Made by a program: the position numbers and the translations under genes. A DNA stretch of 14,836 nucleotides from Eubacterium sp. (GTDB lineage Bacteria > Bacillota > Clostridia > Lachnospirales > Lachnospiraceae). Location: contig JAILAS010000213.1 of assembly GCA_024681495.1 (NCBI GenBank), forward strand, positions 1-14,836, read 5' to 3'. Positions 1-7,032 of the stretch are shown piece after piece. The notes beneath the pieces were generated by a model that was given only the letters and a program-made list of their open reading frames with translations, made no database searches and was not told the DNA's origin. The number at the start of each line of letters is the position of its first letter. Within the stretch, counting starts at the first letter, position 1.

Positions 1-226
1 TGTCGGGGAGCGGCGGATTGTCGACGTTATCGTCGACACCGGCTAAGGTCACAAACGCGGCGCCGGAGCGGCTCCTTCCCATGAAGTGCGATATGATGCC
101 GTCTCCGGGATACTCCTCGGGGCCCTGAGAAAAATGGGGCATGGAGTTGGACGACTGCATCCTGTTTTTAAATATGAATTTACCCACCTTAAGGGGCTTC
201 AAAAGATTAGGATATGGACATTCCAT
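1..226 (-). CDS. NADH:flavin oxidoreductase, old yellow enzyme family (N-terminal fragment)
   Basis: The gene reads leftward and leaves the window, so only the first 75 residues are seen. They contain LLKPLKVGKFIFKNRM (about residues 8-23), the usual first strand of the FMN-binding barrel in old yellow enzyme relatives such as enoate reductases and bile-acid or dienoyl-CoA reductases (xPLKIGxxxxKNR). The stretch ending GAAFVTLAG (about residues 59-67) fits the next barrel strand. The start is the ATG at 224-226, with GGGAGG at 236-241 (minus strand) nine bases upstream. Related clostridial enzymes often carry a C-terminal FAD/NAD and iron-sulfur module and reduce activated C=C bonds, but that part lies outside, so subfamily and substrate are open. 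It is divergent from uppP and has its own putative promoter and operator in the shared spacer. Confidence 0.8.
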   Translation of the reverse strand, partial: MECPYPNLLKPLKVGKFIFKNRMQSSNSMPHFSQGPEEYPGDGIISHFMGRSRSGAAFVTLAGVDDNVDNPPLPD

Positions 227-259
227 TGATAAATACCTCCCACTGTAAAGTCGTGCGTG

Positions 260-277
260 GCGTTCCGGTTAGAACGC
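260..277. promoter_or_regulatory. Inverted repeat, possible operator of the leftward gene
   Basis: GCGTTC (260-265) and GAACGC (272-277) form a perfect 6-bp inverted repeat around the 6-base centre CGGTTA. It falls just downstream of the putative leftward -10 element, over the expected transcription start and early leader, where a repressor dimer would block transcription. No regulator gene is in the visible part, and the family that would bind is unknown. It could also be a chance repeat or an RNA hairpin in the leader. Confidence 0.35.
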
Positions 278-285
278 TATATATG

Positions 286-294
286 AGTATACCA
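286..294 (-). promoter_or_regulatory. Putative extended -10 promoter for the leftward oxidoreductase gene
   Basis: Read on the minus strand this is TGGTATACT, a TGn extended -10 followed by TATACT (5 of 6 to TATAAT). No good -35 lies 16-18 bases upstream, which is tolerated for extended -10 promoters. Transcription would begin near 280, giving a leader of about 50 bases. This is inferred from sequence only. Confidence 0.4.
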
Positions 295-304
295 CAACAA
301 TTTA

Positions 305-333
305 TTGATTCCCACACCCCCATGCGATATAAT
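305..333 (+). promoter_or_regulatory. Sigma-A type promoter of uppP-rfbD
   Basis: The -35 is TTGATT (305-310, 4 of 6 to consensus) and the -10 is TATAAT (328-333, perfect), with a 17-base spacer. Transcription should start near 340, giving a short leader of about 25 bases that holds the AGGAG site at 351-355. The -35 overlaps a TTG that could extend the uppP frame upstream, which argues against that longer start. Confidence 0.75.
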
Positions 334-364
334 TACGGCGAACTTTTTTCAGGAGAGTGAAATC

Positions 365-1189
365 ATGACAGAGATAATTAAAGCGATAATTTTCGGCATA
401 GTTGAGGGTATCACGGAGTGGCTTCCGGTCTCGAGCACCGGTCACATGATACTGCTCGACGAGTTCGTGACCCTCGATCAGAGCGCCGCGTTCAAGGAGA
501 TGTTCCTCGTGGTGATTCAGCTGGGGGCGATAATGGCGGTCGTATTGACGTACTTCCCGAGGCTCTGGCCCTTCAGCGCCAGCCGGGAGAATCACTTCAT
601 AAAGAAGGACGTATGGTCCATGTGGTTCAAGGTCCTGGTGGCCTGCATCCCGGCGGTCATAGTGGAGTTCACCATAGGCGATTATGCCGAGGCCATGTTC
701 TATAATTACACCGTCGTGGCGATAATGCTGATTCTGGTCGGCGTCTTCTTCATCATCGCCGAGTACGCAAATAAATACCATAAGCCGAAGATGAACAGCA
801 TCGCCGAGATCACGTATAAGACGGCTTTCATAATAGGAATGTTCCAGCTGGTGGCTGCTATCTTCCCCGGCACGAGCAGGTCGGGAGCGACCATCCTGGG
901 CGCGCTCCTCATCGGAGTATCCAGGACGGCGGCCGCCGAGTTCACGTTCTTTTTAGCCATCCCCGTCATGTTCGGGGCCAGCCTCATTAAGCTCATAAAA
1001 TTCGGCGCCGACTTCTCCGGCAACGAGCTGGTGGTGCTCGGAGTGGGCATGCTCACCGCTTTCGTCGTTTCGATGATAGTCATAAGGCTCCTTATGGGTT
1101 ACATAAAGAAGCACGACTTCACGGCCTTCGGCTGGTACAGGATACTGCTGGGAACCGTGGTTTTGGTCTATTTCGGACTTTGGGTATAG
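365..1189 (+). CDS. uppP: Undecaprenyl-diphosphatase (UppP/BacA family)
   Basis: This membrane enzyme removes a phosphate from undecaprenyl diphosphate, regenerating the lipid carrier for peptidoglycan and other envelope polymers. Excess enzyme usually gives bacitracin resistance. The 274-residue length is normal for the family. Both family signatures are present: EGITEWLPVSSTGH at residues 14-27 (catalytic Glu14 and Glu18, His27) and PGTSRSGAT at 168-176 (Arg172). Several hydrophobic membrane segments lie between and after them. The ATG at 365 is chosen because AGGAG (351-355) sits nine bases upstream. An in-frame TTG at 305 would add 20 non-conserved residues and overlaps the promoter. The stop codon lies within the ribosome binding site of rfbD, so the two genes are co-transcribed and probably translationally coupled. 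Confidence 0.95.
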   Translation: MTEIIKAIIFGIVEGITEWLPVSSTGHMILLDEFVTLDQSAAFKEMFLVVIQLGAIMAVVLTYFPRLWPFSASRENHFIKKDVWSMWFKVLVACIPAVIVEFTIGDYAEAMFYNYTVVAIMLILVGVFFIIAEYANKYHKPKMNSIAEITYKTAFIIGMFQLVAAIFPGTSRSGATILGALLIGVSRTAAAEFTFFLAIPVMFGASLIKLIKFGADFSGNELVVLGVGMLTAFVVSMIVIRLLMGYIKKHDFTAFGWYRILLGTVVLVYFGLWV

Positions 1190-1197
1190 GAGGGAAT

Positions 1198-2109
1198 ATG
1201 AAGGTATTTGTAACAGGTGTAAACGGACAGCTGGGGCACGACGTAATCAATGAGCTTTCCAAGAGGGGATACGAGGGCATAGGCTCCGACATCACGGACA
1301 GCTATGCGGGCGAGGCAGACGGGAGCGCAGTCGTTTCGGCCGAGTACAGGCAGCTGGATATAACGGATGATGCGGCCGTGGCGGCCCTTTTGGGCGAGAT
1401 AAGGCCCGACTGCATCGTGCACTGCGCGGCGTGGACGGCGGTGGACCTGGCTCAGGACGACGACAAGGTCGAAAAAGTACGCGCCGTCAATGCGGCCGGA
1501 ACCCGAAACATTGCCGCCTCGGCCCGGACCATCGACGCGAAGATGGTGTATTTAAGCACCGACTACGTCTTCGACGGGCAGGGAGAGACGCCCTGGGATC
1601 CGGACGATAAGAACTATGCGCCTCTGAACGTGTACGGGCAGACCAAGCTCGAGGGAGAGCTCGCGGTTAGCGAGCTTCTGGAGAAGTACTTCATCGTCAG
1701 GATTGCATGGGTGTTCGGAAAGAACGGGAAGAACTTCATAAAGACCATGCTCAACGTCGGCAAAACCCACGACACCGTCAGGGTGGTGTGCGACCAGATT
1801 GGCACCCCGACCTACACCTACGACCTGTCCCGACTGTTGGTCGACATGATTGAGACGGACAAGTACGGATACTATCACGCCACCAACGAGGGCGGCTATA
1901 TTTCCTGGTACGATTTCACCTGCGAGATCTTCAGGCAGGCGGGCTACACCACGCAGGTGGTTCCCGTCACCACGCAGGAGTACGGGCTCTCCAAGGCGGC
2001 GCGTCCGTTTAATTCCAGACTCGATAAGAGCAAGCTCACGAAGATGGGGTTCGAGCCGCTGCCCGACTGGAAGGATGCCCTCGCAAGGTATCTTGAAGAA
2101 ATACAATAG
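1198..2109 (+). CDS. rfbD: dTDP-4-dehydrorhamnose reductase
   Basis: This enzyme performs the last step of dTDP-L-rhamnose synthesis, reducing dTDP-4-dehydrorhamnose with NAD(P)H in the cytoplasm. The protein of 303 residues is an extended short-chain dehydrogenase. The Rossmann motif GVNGQLG is at residues 7-13, STDYVFDG at 120-127, the catalytic YxxxK as YGQTK at 146-150, and the conserved WVFG and DQIGTPT stretches at 171-174 and 199-205. The ATG at 1198 follows AGGAGGG (1188-1194) by three bases, a short but acceptable spacing. A TTG at 1180 lies inside uppP and is less likely. The rest of the rhamnose pathway (rfbA, rfbB, rfbC) is not in the window. Pairing with uppP suggests a role in envelope glycopolymers. 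Other sugar reductases of this family cannot be fully excluded. Confidence 0.88.
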   Translation: MKVFVTGVNGQLGHDVINELSKRGYEGIGSDITDSYAGEADGSAVVSAEYRQLDITDDAAVAALLGEIRPDCIVHCAAWTAVDLAQDDDKVEKVRAVNAAGTRNIAASARTIDAKMVYLSTDYVFDGQGETPWDPDDKNYAPLNVYGQTKLEGELAVSELLEKYFIVRIAWVFGKNGKNFIKTMLNVGKTHDTVRVVCDQIGTPTYTYDLSRLLVDMIETDKYGYYHATNEGGYISWYDFTCEIFRQAGYTTQVVPVTTQEYGLSKAARPFNSRLDKSKLTKMGFEPLPDWKDALARYLEEIQ

Positions 2110-2126
2110 AATTATATTCTGACTAA

Positions 2127-2162
2127 ATATCGTGTGCTTTGGGGAGTTAAGGCACACGATAT
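2127..2162 (+). terminator. Perfect 11-bp inverted repeat after rfbD (weak terminator or 3'-end hairpin)
   Basis: ATATCGTGTGC (2127-2137) pairs perfectly with GCACACGATAT (2152-2162) around a 14-base loop, 17 bases after the rfbD stop. No T-run follows on either strand, so it is not a classical intrinsic terminator. It may stabilise the 3' end of the uppP-rfbD message, stop transcription with a factor, or be a protein site upstream of the next promoter. Confidence 0.5.
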
Positions 2163-2172
2163 GGAAATAGGC

Positions 2173-2201
2173 TTGCAATTTTTGCAAATAGTCAGTACAA
2201 T
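2173..2201 (+). promoter_or_regulatory. Promoter of the sugar-type ABC importer operon, with overlapping repeat
   Basis: The -35 is TTGCAA (2173-2178, 4 of 6) and the -10 is TACAAT (2196-2201, 5 of 6), with 17 bases between them. TTGCAA recurs at 2182-2187. Since TTGCAA is its own reverse complement, the two copies form a symmetric element that covers the -35, a typical place for a repressor or activator. The leader would be about 35 bases, ending in the AAGGGGG ribosome site. Confidence 0.55.
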
Positions 2202-2241
2202 ATTTTAGTAGTTATGAAATTTTTATGAAGGGGGTGTGTGA

Positions 2242-3798
2242 ATGAGCCGAGGCGATACACTCATCGAGGCCAAGGATATCGTCAAGCTGTTCCCCGGAGT
2301 ACGAGCTCTCGACGGTGTTTCTTTCGACATCAGGCAGGGTGAAGTGCACTCACTTTGTGGGGAAAACGGCGCAGGTAAGTCCACCTTGATAAAGGTGCTT
2401 ACGGGCGTACACAAACGTGATGGTGGCGACTATCTGATCGATGGACAGAGCGTAGACTTCTCGTCCACGACGGAGGCGATAGCCGCAGGAGTTTCTTGCG
2501 TTTATCAGGAGCTTTCCATTGCAGCGCAGCTTGATGTGGCCAAAAATCTATTCATCGGAAATCTTCCGATGAAAGGCGGACTTGTAGATCACAAGACGCT
2601 TTATTCACGTTCCAAAGAAATACTGGAGGAGCTTGATATGGACATCTCTCCCAAGACTATCGCGGGAGACCTGTCGGTGGGCCAGCAGCAGATGATCGAG
2701 ATAGGTCGTGCACTTACGAGAAACGCACGTCTGATCATCATGGACGAGCCTACATCATCGTTGTCAGAGGCGGAGACTGAGACGTTGTTCAACGTTATCA
2801 AGAAGCTGGTGGATAAAAACATCGCGATTGTTTACATCAGCCACAAGTTGGACGAGGTTATGTTTCTGTCGGACAGGATTACCGTTATTCGCGACGGAAA
2901 GAACATCATCAGCAAGAACAAGGACGAGTTCACCGAGGACGAGCTTATCGCGAACATGATAGGACGTTCCCTGGACAATCTCTACGTCAAGGAACCTGCC
3001 GAGATCACCGACACCATGCTCGAGGTAAAGAACCTTACGAGCAAGGGCGTGTTCGAGGATATTTCCTTCGAGGTGAGGAAGGGTGAAGTCGTTGGTTTCT
3101 TCGGTCTGGTTGGTGCCGGTCGAAGCGAGATAATGCGTGCCATCTTCGGAGTCGATAAGTACGATTCGGGAGAGGTATTGCTGGACGGTAAGCCTTTGAA
3201 AGCCCATAATCCTACGGCTGCCATCGAGGCGGGTATCGGATTCTGTACCGAGGACAGAAAGAAGGAGGGACTGGCTCTGCCGTTGTCCATTCTTCTCAAC
3301 ATGACTCTGGTGCGCCTTCCCTACCTCAGCAAGGCGGGAGTGGTCCAGACCGATCTTCAGAAGAAGGCGGCGGATCAGTACATGGAGTCCATCTCCATAA
3401 AGGCTCCTTCCGTAAATCAGCTGGTGGGTAATCTTTCGGGCGGTAATCAGCAGAAGGTCGTTGTGGCCAAGTGGCTGATGATGAATCCGAAGGTTCTCAT
3501 CGTCGACGAGCCCACACGAGGAATCGACGTGGGATCGAAGTCGGAGATCTACGGAATTCTTTCGGATCTGGCCAAGCAGGGCATGGCCATAATCGTGGTT
3601 TCTTCGGAGATCGAGGAGATTATGGGTGTCTGCGACAGCGTAGTAACCATATTCGAAGGAAAGAAGACGTCTCATCTGGATCTTAAGGATGAGAGCACCA
3701 CGCGTGAGGAGATTCTCAAGTGGGCACTGGGTGGCCAGTTCTCAGAGAGCTTCCACGAAGACTTAGAGGCCAGAAAGGAGGAGGAAGAAGATGAGTAA
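2242..3798 (+). CDS. Sugar-type ABC importer ATP-binding protein (RbsA/MglA/LsrA-like)
   Basis: This fused double ATPase powers import of a monosaccharide or similar small molecule through the two permeases encoded next. It has 518 residues, usual for the family. The first nucleotide-binding domain has Walker A GENGAGKST (40-48), signature LSVGQQQ (144-150), Walker B LIIMDEPTSSL (164-174) and the switch His201. The second has the family's degenerate Walker A GLVGAGRSE (288-296, Arg in place of Lys), signature LSGGNQQK (398-405) and Walker B VLIVDEPTRGIDVG (418-431). The tail is strongly acidic (EEEEDE). AAGGGGG at 2228-2234 supports the ATG at 2242. The last eight bases overlap the first permease gene in an ATGAGTAA junction. 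The substrate cannot be told from this protein. Confidence 0.95.
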   Translation: MSRGDTLIEAKDIVKLFPGVRALDGVSFDIRQGEVHSLCGENGAGKSTLIKVLTGVHKRDGGDYLIDGQSVDFSSTTEAIAAGVSCVYQELSIAAQLDVAKNLFIGNLPMKGGLVDHKTLYSRSKEILEELDMDISPKTIAGDLSVGQQQMIEIGRALTRNARLIIMDEPTSSLSEAETETLFNVIKKLVDKNIAIVYISHKLDEVMFLSDRITVIRDGKNIISKNKDEFTEDELIANMIGRSLDNLYVKEPAEITDTMLEVKNLTSKGVFEDISFEVRKGEVVGFFGLVGAGRSEIMRAIFGVDKYDSGEVLLDGKPLKAHNPTAAIEAGIGFCTEDRKKEGLALPLSILLNMTLVRLPYLSKAGVVQTDLQKKAADQYMESISIKAPSVNQLVGNLSGGNQQKVVVAKWLMMNPKVLIVDEPTRGIDVGSKSEIYGILSDLAKQGMAIIVVSSEIEEIMGVCDSVVTIFEGKKTSHLDLKDESTTREEILKWALGGQFSESFHEDLEARKEEEEDE

Positions 3799-4807
3799 AT
3801 CCAAATCTGAATCCGGCATTCGCAGTATTCTATCCATGAATGGAGCATCAGTTTTCCTGGCGATGGTTGTGGTTGCTGTCTTGTTCGAGATTATTTTGCA
3901 GATAATGAAGGGTGGAGCAGGAGGACTCGTCTTCCTCGCGCCTTCCAACCTGGCATCCATTCTTCGTCAGCAGCTCTACATCGGAATCATAGCATTCGGC
4001 ATGACGCTGATAATGATTACCGGAAATATCGACCTTTCCGTTGGTAACCAGTTGACGTTCCTGTGCTGCATCTGCGCGATTATCATGATCAACACCGATA
4101 ACGCGCTGTACGGCATCGTGGGAACCATCCTGGCGGGCGCGCTCTGCGGACTGTTCAACGGATTTTTGGTCAGCTATGTTAAGTTAAACAGCTTTATCAC
4201 CACGTTGGGCTCCAGCTCGATATTCAGCGCTCTGGCGCTTATGGTATCGGCGGGCACGGTTTTGGTTATCCCCAATAACTGCAGCAGGGCCTTCCAGTGG
4301 TTCGGTACGGCCACGTTTGGTCCCATCAGTATCCTTATCGTATGGTTCGTGCTGGTGGCCATCATACTCGGATTCGTACTTTCCAAGACGGTTTACGGCA
4401 AGCAGATGTACGTTATCGGATCCAATCCCATAGCTGCGCGCTTCGCCGGTATCAAGTACCGTCGCAACGTAACCATCGCCTATGTGATAACCGGCCTTTG
4501 CTGCGGACTCGCGGCGGTCGTAACCATGGCGAATGTAAAGAGTTCCAACCCTCAGGCAGCGTCCGGCGCGGAGATGGAAGTCATCCTCTGCGTGGTCCTG
4601 GGCGGATGTGCGGTTAACGGCGGTAAGGGTTCCGTATGGGGCACCATCATTGGCGTCCTGTTCTACGGAGTTCTCTCCAACGGCTTCACGATGCTCAGCC
4701 TCAGCGGATACATGAGATGGGTGGTAATGGGACTCATCATGGTAGTCGTACTGTCCATGGATGCACTTAAAGAAAGGGGGATCACATTATGGAAGAAAAA
4801 ACAATGA
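3791..4807 (+). CDS. ABC importer permease, ribose/AI-2 family (first subunit)
   Basis: This 338-residue integral membrane protein belongs to the RbsC/LsrC-type permease family (BPD_transp_2). Hydrophobic segments are spread along the chain after a polar Ser/Lys-rich N-terminus. Family marks are ITGNIDLSVG (76-85), the cytoplasmic loop GSNPIAARFAGI (210-221) that contacts the ATPase, and the Gly-rich NGGKGS (276-281). It ends in a basic tail (WKKKQ). The start ATG at 3791 is preceded by GGAGGAGGAAG within the ATPase gene, and the two frames overlap by eight bases, indicating coupled translation. It differs clearly from the second permease, so the membrane channel is probably a heterodimer, as in LsrC/LsrD, rather than an RbsC-like homodimer. 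Confidence 0.93.
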   Translation: MSKSKSESGIRSILSMNGASVFLAMVVVAVLFEIILQIMKGGAGGLVFLAPSNLASILRQQLYIGIIAFGMTLIMITGNIDLSVGNQLTFLCCICAIIMINTDNALYGIVGTILAGALCGLFNGFLVSYVKLNSFITTLGSSSIFSALALMVSAGTVLVIPNNCSRAFQWFGTATFGPISILIVWFVLVAIILGFVLSKTVYGKQMYVIGSNPIAARFAGIKYRRNVTIAYVITGLCCGLAAVVTMANVKSSNPQAASGAEMEVILCVVLGGCAVNGGKGSVWGTIIGVLFYGVLSNGFTMLSLSGYMRWVVMGLIMVVVLSMDALKERGITLWKKKQ

Positions 4808-5787
4808 CAAAGCCGCCTATCCAGTGGTCGCGTTTTTTGAAAGACAATAACTCCATATTGATTCTGGTGGTTCTGCTTTTCGTGGCATTCCTGGGAATCG
4901 ACGGATTCACCGGCAGTTTCTATAACGTACTTCTGTATTCGGCCGAGTTCGGCATCTGCTGCCTGGGCCTTGCCCTGGTAATGATTACCGGAAACATCGA
5001 CCTGTCCGTCGGCTATAACGCCGCATTCAGCGGAGTCGTGATGGTAACGGTGTTCAACATGGCATACGGCGCGGGAATGAGCAGCGCGGTCTGCGTGGTG
5101 CTCTGCCTTCTGGCCGCACTCGTTACCGGTGGAATCCTGGGCACGTTCAATGGATTTATCGTGACCAAGATCGGAGTTTCTCCCCTTATCGCGACCATTG
5201 CAACCAACTACATCTATCAGGGACTCGTGCTCAACTACGCGCGTAAGTCCTATCCCACGGTGGATAAGCAGCTCCTTACGGCCATTGCCAAGTACAACAT
5301 CTTCGGCATCAAGTGGCTCACACCCATGGTAATAATCTTCGTATTGTTCGTGGTGGGCGTGTTCTTCTGGATGTACAAGACCGGCTTCGGCAATCGCCTG
5401 CACATAGTAGGAGATAACCCGGAGGCGGCTGAGTACGCGGGTATCAGCGTATCTAAGACGGCCTTCGTGACATTCATCCTCTGCGGCGTAATGGCAGGTA
5501 TGACCGGCTTCCTCATGGTAGCCTTTAACGGATCGGCCATCTACACCCAGGGTATCACGCTTGGCACCTTCCCGATTTCCTGCTGCGTTATCGGCGGCAT
5601 TAAGATGACGGGCGGTAAGGGTACCGCGGTACACGTAATGCTCGGTATTCTGATCATGAGATGCCTTTCCACTATGATGAGCACGATGTTCTGGAGCACG
5701 GAGCGCGTAAACCTCGTTACCGGTGTGCTTCTTATCCTCGTTCTTATCGTGGACAGATTCACCAGCACCAAGAGTGCCGATGAATAA
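4789..5787 (+). CDS. ABC importer permease, ribose/AI-2 family (second subunit)
   Basis: The second membrane subunit has 332 residues and is of the same family as its neighbour. It shares the identical ITGNIDLSVG motif (66-75), an ATPase-contact loop GDNPEAAEYAGI (208-219) and GGIKMTGGKGT (269-279), but the rest is divergent, so it is not a recent tandem copy. The ATG at 4789 follows AAAGGGGG (4773-4780) by eight bases and overlaps the first permease gene by 19 bases. A second in-frame ATG at 4804 overlaps the upstream stop as ATGA and is an alternative start that would drop five residues. It works with the ATPase and the lipoprotein encoded downstream to import an unidentified small solute. 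Confidence 0.92.
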   Translation: MEEKTMTKPPIQWSRFLKDNNSILILVVLLFVAFLGIDGFTGSFYNVLLYSAEFGICCLGLALVMITGNIDLSVGYNAAFSGVVMVTVFNMAYGAGMSSAVCVVLCLLAALVTGGILGTFNGFIVTKIGVSPLIATIATNYIYQGLVLNYARKSYPTVDKQLLTAIAKYNIFGIKWLTPMVIIFVLFVVGVFFWMYKTGFGNRLHIVGDNPEAAEYAGISVSKTAFVTFILCGVMAGMTGFLMVAFNGSAIYTQGITLGTFPISCCVIGGIKMTGGKGTAVHVMLGILIMRCLSTMMSTMFWSTERVNLVTGVLLILVLIVDRFTSTKSADE

Positions 5788-5793
5788 CTTACG

Positions 5794-5841
5794 ATGATTA
5801 ACCGCGGGGGCGGTTATCATATACGTTTTGTTTAAAACAAA
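5794..5841 (+). promoter_or_regulatory. Intercistronic hairpin and A/T palindrome before the binding-protein gene
   Basis: TAACCGC (5799-5805) pairs with GCGGTTA (5810-5816) around a GGGG loop. ATGA (5794-5797) and TCAT (5817-5820) extend the stem past one bulged T, giving 11 pairs. Loose T-rich sequence follows. Then TTTGTTT (5827-5833), one A, and AAACAAA (5835-5841) form a 15-base inverted repeat abutting the ribosome site. The hairpin could block 3' decay or act as a partial terminator, so that transporter and binding protein are made in different amounts. The second repeat may be an operator. Confidence 0.5.
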
Positions 5842-5852
5842 GGAGGAGAAAA

Positions 5853-6935
5853 ATGAAAAAAACTATTATGTCTTTGATGCTGGTAGCAGCCATGACCCTT
5901 TCACTGGCTGCGTGCGGAGGATCCTCGGGTGGATCCGGTGATTCCTCAGGTTCGGCCGGCTCGGGCGACGCTTCTGCAGCACCCGCAGCTTCCGCCGACG
6001 CAGGCTCTACCGAGCGCGGCGAGACCGACGCAAACCTCGATTACAAGACCGCAGATCTCAGCGGTATGAGAATCGGATATGTAACCATCAACTCGGCTGC
6101 TCCCTGGGGCGGACTCGTTGGTACTTCCTTCGAGCAGTACGCTACGGAGCAGGGCGCTACGGTTAACGTGCTTGACGCTCAGACCGACGTTGACAAGGTT
6201 AACGAGTATTGCCAGCAGATGATCGATGCAGGCGTTGACGCCCTCGTAGTTTTCGGCGGCGACATTACAGCTAACGCAGAGATCGCCAAGGCAGCCGACG
6301 AGGCAGGCGTGGCTATGTTCATGGCAGGCCTTGACGTGGCTGAAGAAGGACGTGATTATGTAAAGGCCGTTGTAGGTCCCGATCAGTATCAGATGTGCGC
6401 AGATATCGCTAAGTATGTAGTTGAGCAGAACGGTACCGAGGAGGAGTTCAAGGTAGTTCAGATCAACGGTGTACCTTTCCTCGAGGATTACATCGAGCGT
6501 ACAGGCGGTTTCCAGGACTATATGGCTGACTATCCCAACTATGACCTTTCCACCGAGCCCGCAGATGCATACTCCAGCCGTACAGACGCTAAGAGCTTCA
6601 TGGAGCAGTTCATCGCAGGCGATGATGGCATAGACATTTGCATGGGTTATGACGATGACCTTACCATGGGTGCCGTTCAGGCTATCGAAGAGGCAGGCCT
6701 CACAGATCAGATTAAGGTTTACTCCCTGACCGGTCAGAAGGATGCCATCCAGGCCGTAATCGACGGAAAGATGGAGCTTACCGTTATGAACCGTGCTTCT
6801 GATATAGGTATGGGCCTTGTATCCGCCATCGGCGAGTACTTCACCACCGGTTCCACCACCTACTATCAGAGAACACCTCTTATCTACATCACTCCCGACA
6901 ATGCTGAGGAGTACCTCGATAAGGCAGAGTTCTAA
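5853..6935 (+). CDS. Sugar-type ABC importer substrate-binding lipoprotein
   Basis: This extracytoplasmic binding protein has 360 residues and captures the solute for the importer encoded upstream. The N-terminus is a lipoprotein signal: MKKT, a hydrophobic core, then lipobox LAAC with Cys21 as the lipidated residue. A Gly/Ser/Ala linker (about 22-50) tethers it to the membrane. The mature domain begins around GMRIGYVTI and resembles the periplasmic-binding protein type I (Peripla_BP_4) family, with the DVDKVNEYCQQMIDAGVDAL helix-strand stretch and a conserved MGYDDDLTMGAVQAIEEAG region. AAAGGAGGAG (5839-5848) just before the ATG is the strongest ribosome site in the window, and GTT, GCT, CTT and GCA codons are frequent, both fitting high expression. 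Ligand unknown; ribose, galactose, xylose or AI-2 types are all possible. Confidence 0.93.
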   Translation: MKKTIMSLMLVAAMTLSLAACGGSSGGSGDSSGSAGSGDASAAPAASADAGSTERGETDANLDYKTADLSGMRIGYVTINSAAPWGGLVGTSFEQYATEQGATVNVLDAQTDVDKVNEYCQQMIDAGVDALVVFGGDITANAEIAKAADEAGVAMFMAGLDVAEEGRDYVKAVVGPDQYQMCADIAKYVVEQNGTEEEFKVVQINGVPFLEDYIERTGGFQDYMADYPNYDLSTEPADAYSSRTDAKSFMEQFIAGDDGIDICMGYDDDLTMGAVQAIEEAGLTDQIKVYSLTGQKDAIQAVIDGKMELTVMNRASDIGMGLVSAIGEYFTTGSTTYYQRTPLIYITPDNAEEYLDKAEF

Positions 6936-6981
6936 AAACAGTACTTGATTTACTTTTAGCAACCTAAACAAAACGACAGGG

Positions 6982-7009
6982 AGACCGCTCTTTCGGGAGC
7001 GGTCTTTTT
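6982..7009 (+). terminator. Intrinsic terminator of the ABC importer operon
   Basis: AGACCGCTC (6982-6990) and GAGCGGTCT (6997-7005) form a perfect 9-bp GC-rich stem with loop TTTCGG, followed by a T-run (7005-7009). It lies 46 bases after the lipoprotein stop and closes the operon. Confidence 0.93.
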
Positions 7010-7032
7010 GTGTGAATACATGGTGAAATTGA

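Noticed and set aside
305..364. N-terminal extension of uppP from a TTG at 305
   Set aside because: The TTG is part of the -35 element, the extra 20 residues are not UppP-like, and a good AGGAG serves the ATG at 365.
2764..3675. 303-codon minus-strand open frame inside the ATPase gene
   Set aside because: The plus-strand ATPase has both nucleotide-binding domains intact; the reverse frame shows no domain.
3791..5787. The two permeases as a recent tandem duplication
   Set aside because: They share the family motifs, including identical ITGNIDLSVG, but the remaining sequence and the N- and C-termini differ widely, as in old heterodimeric pairs.
4663..5820. 385-codon open frame on the minus strand opposite the second permease
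   Set aside because: It mirrors a well-supported permease gene; the His/Asp/Glu-rich translation has no recognisable domain and is an antisense shadow.
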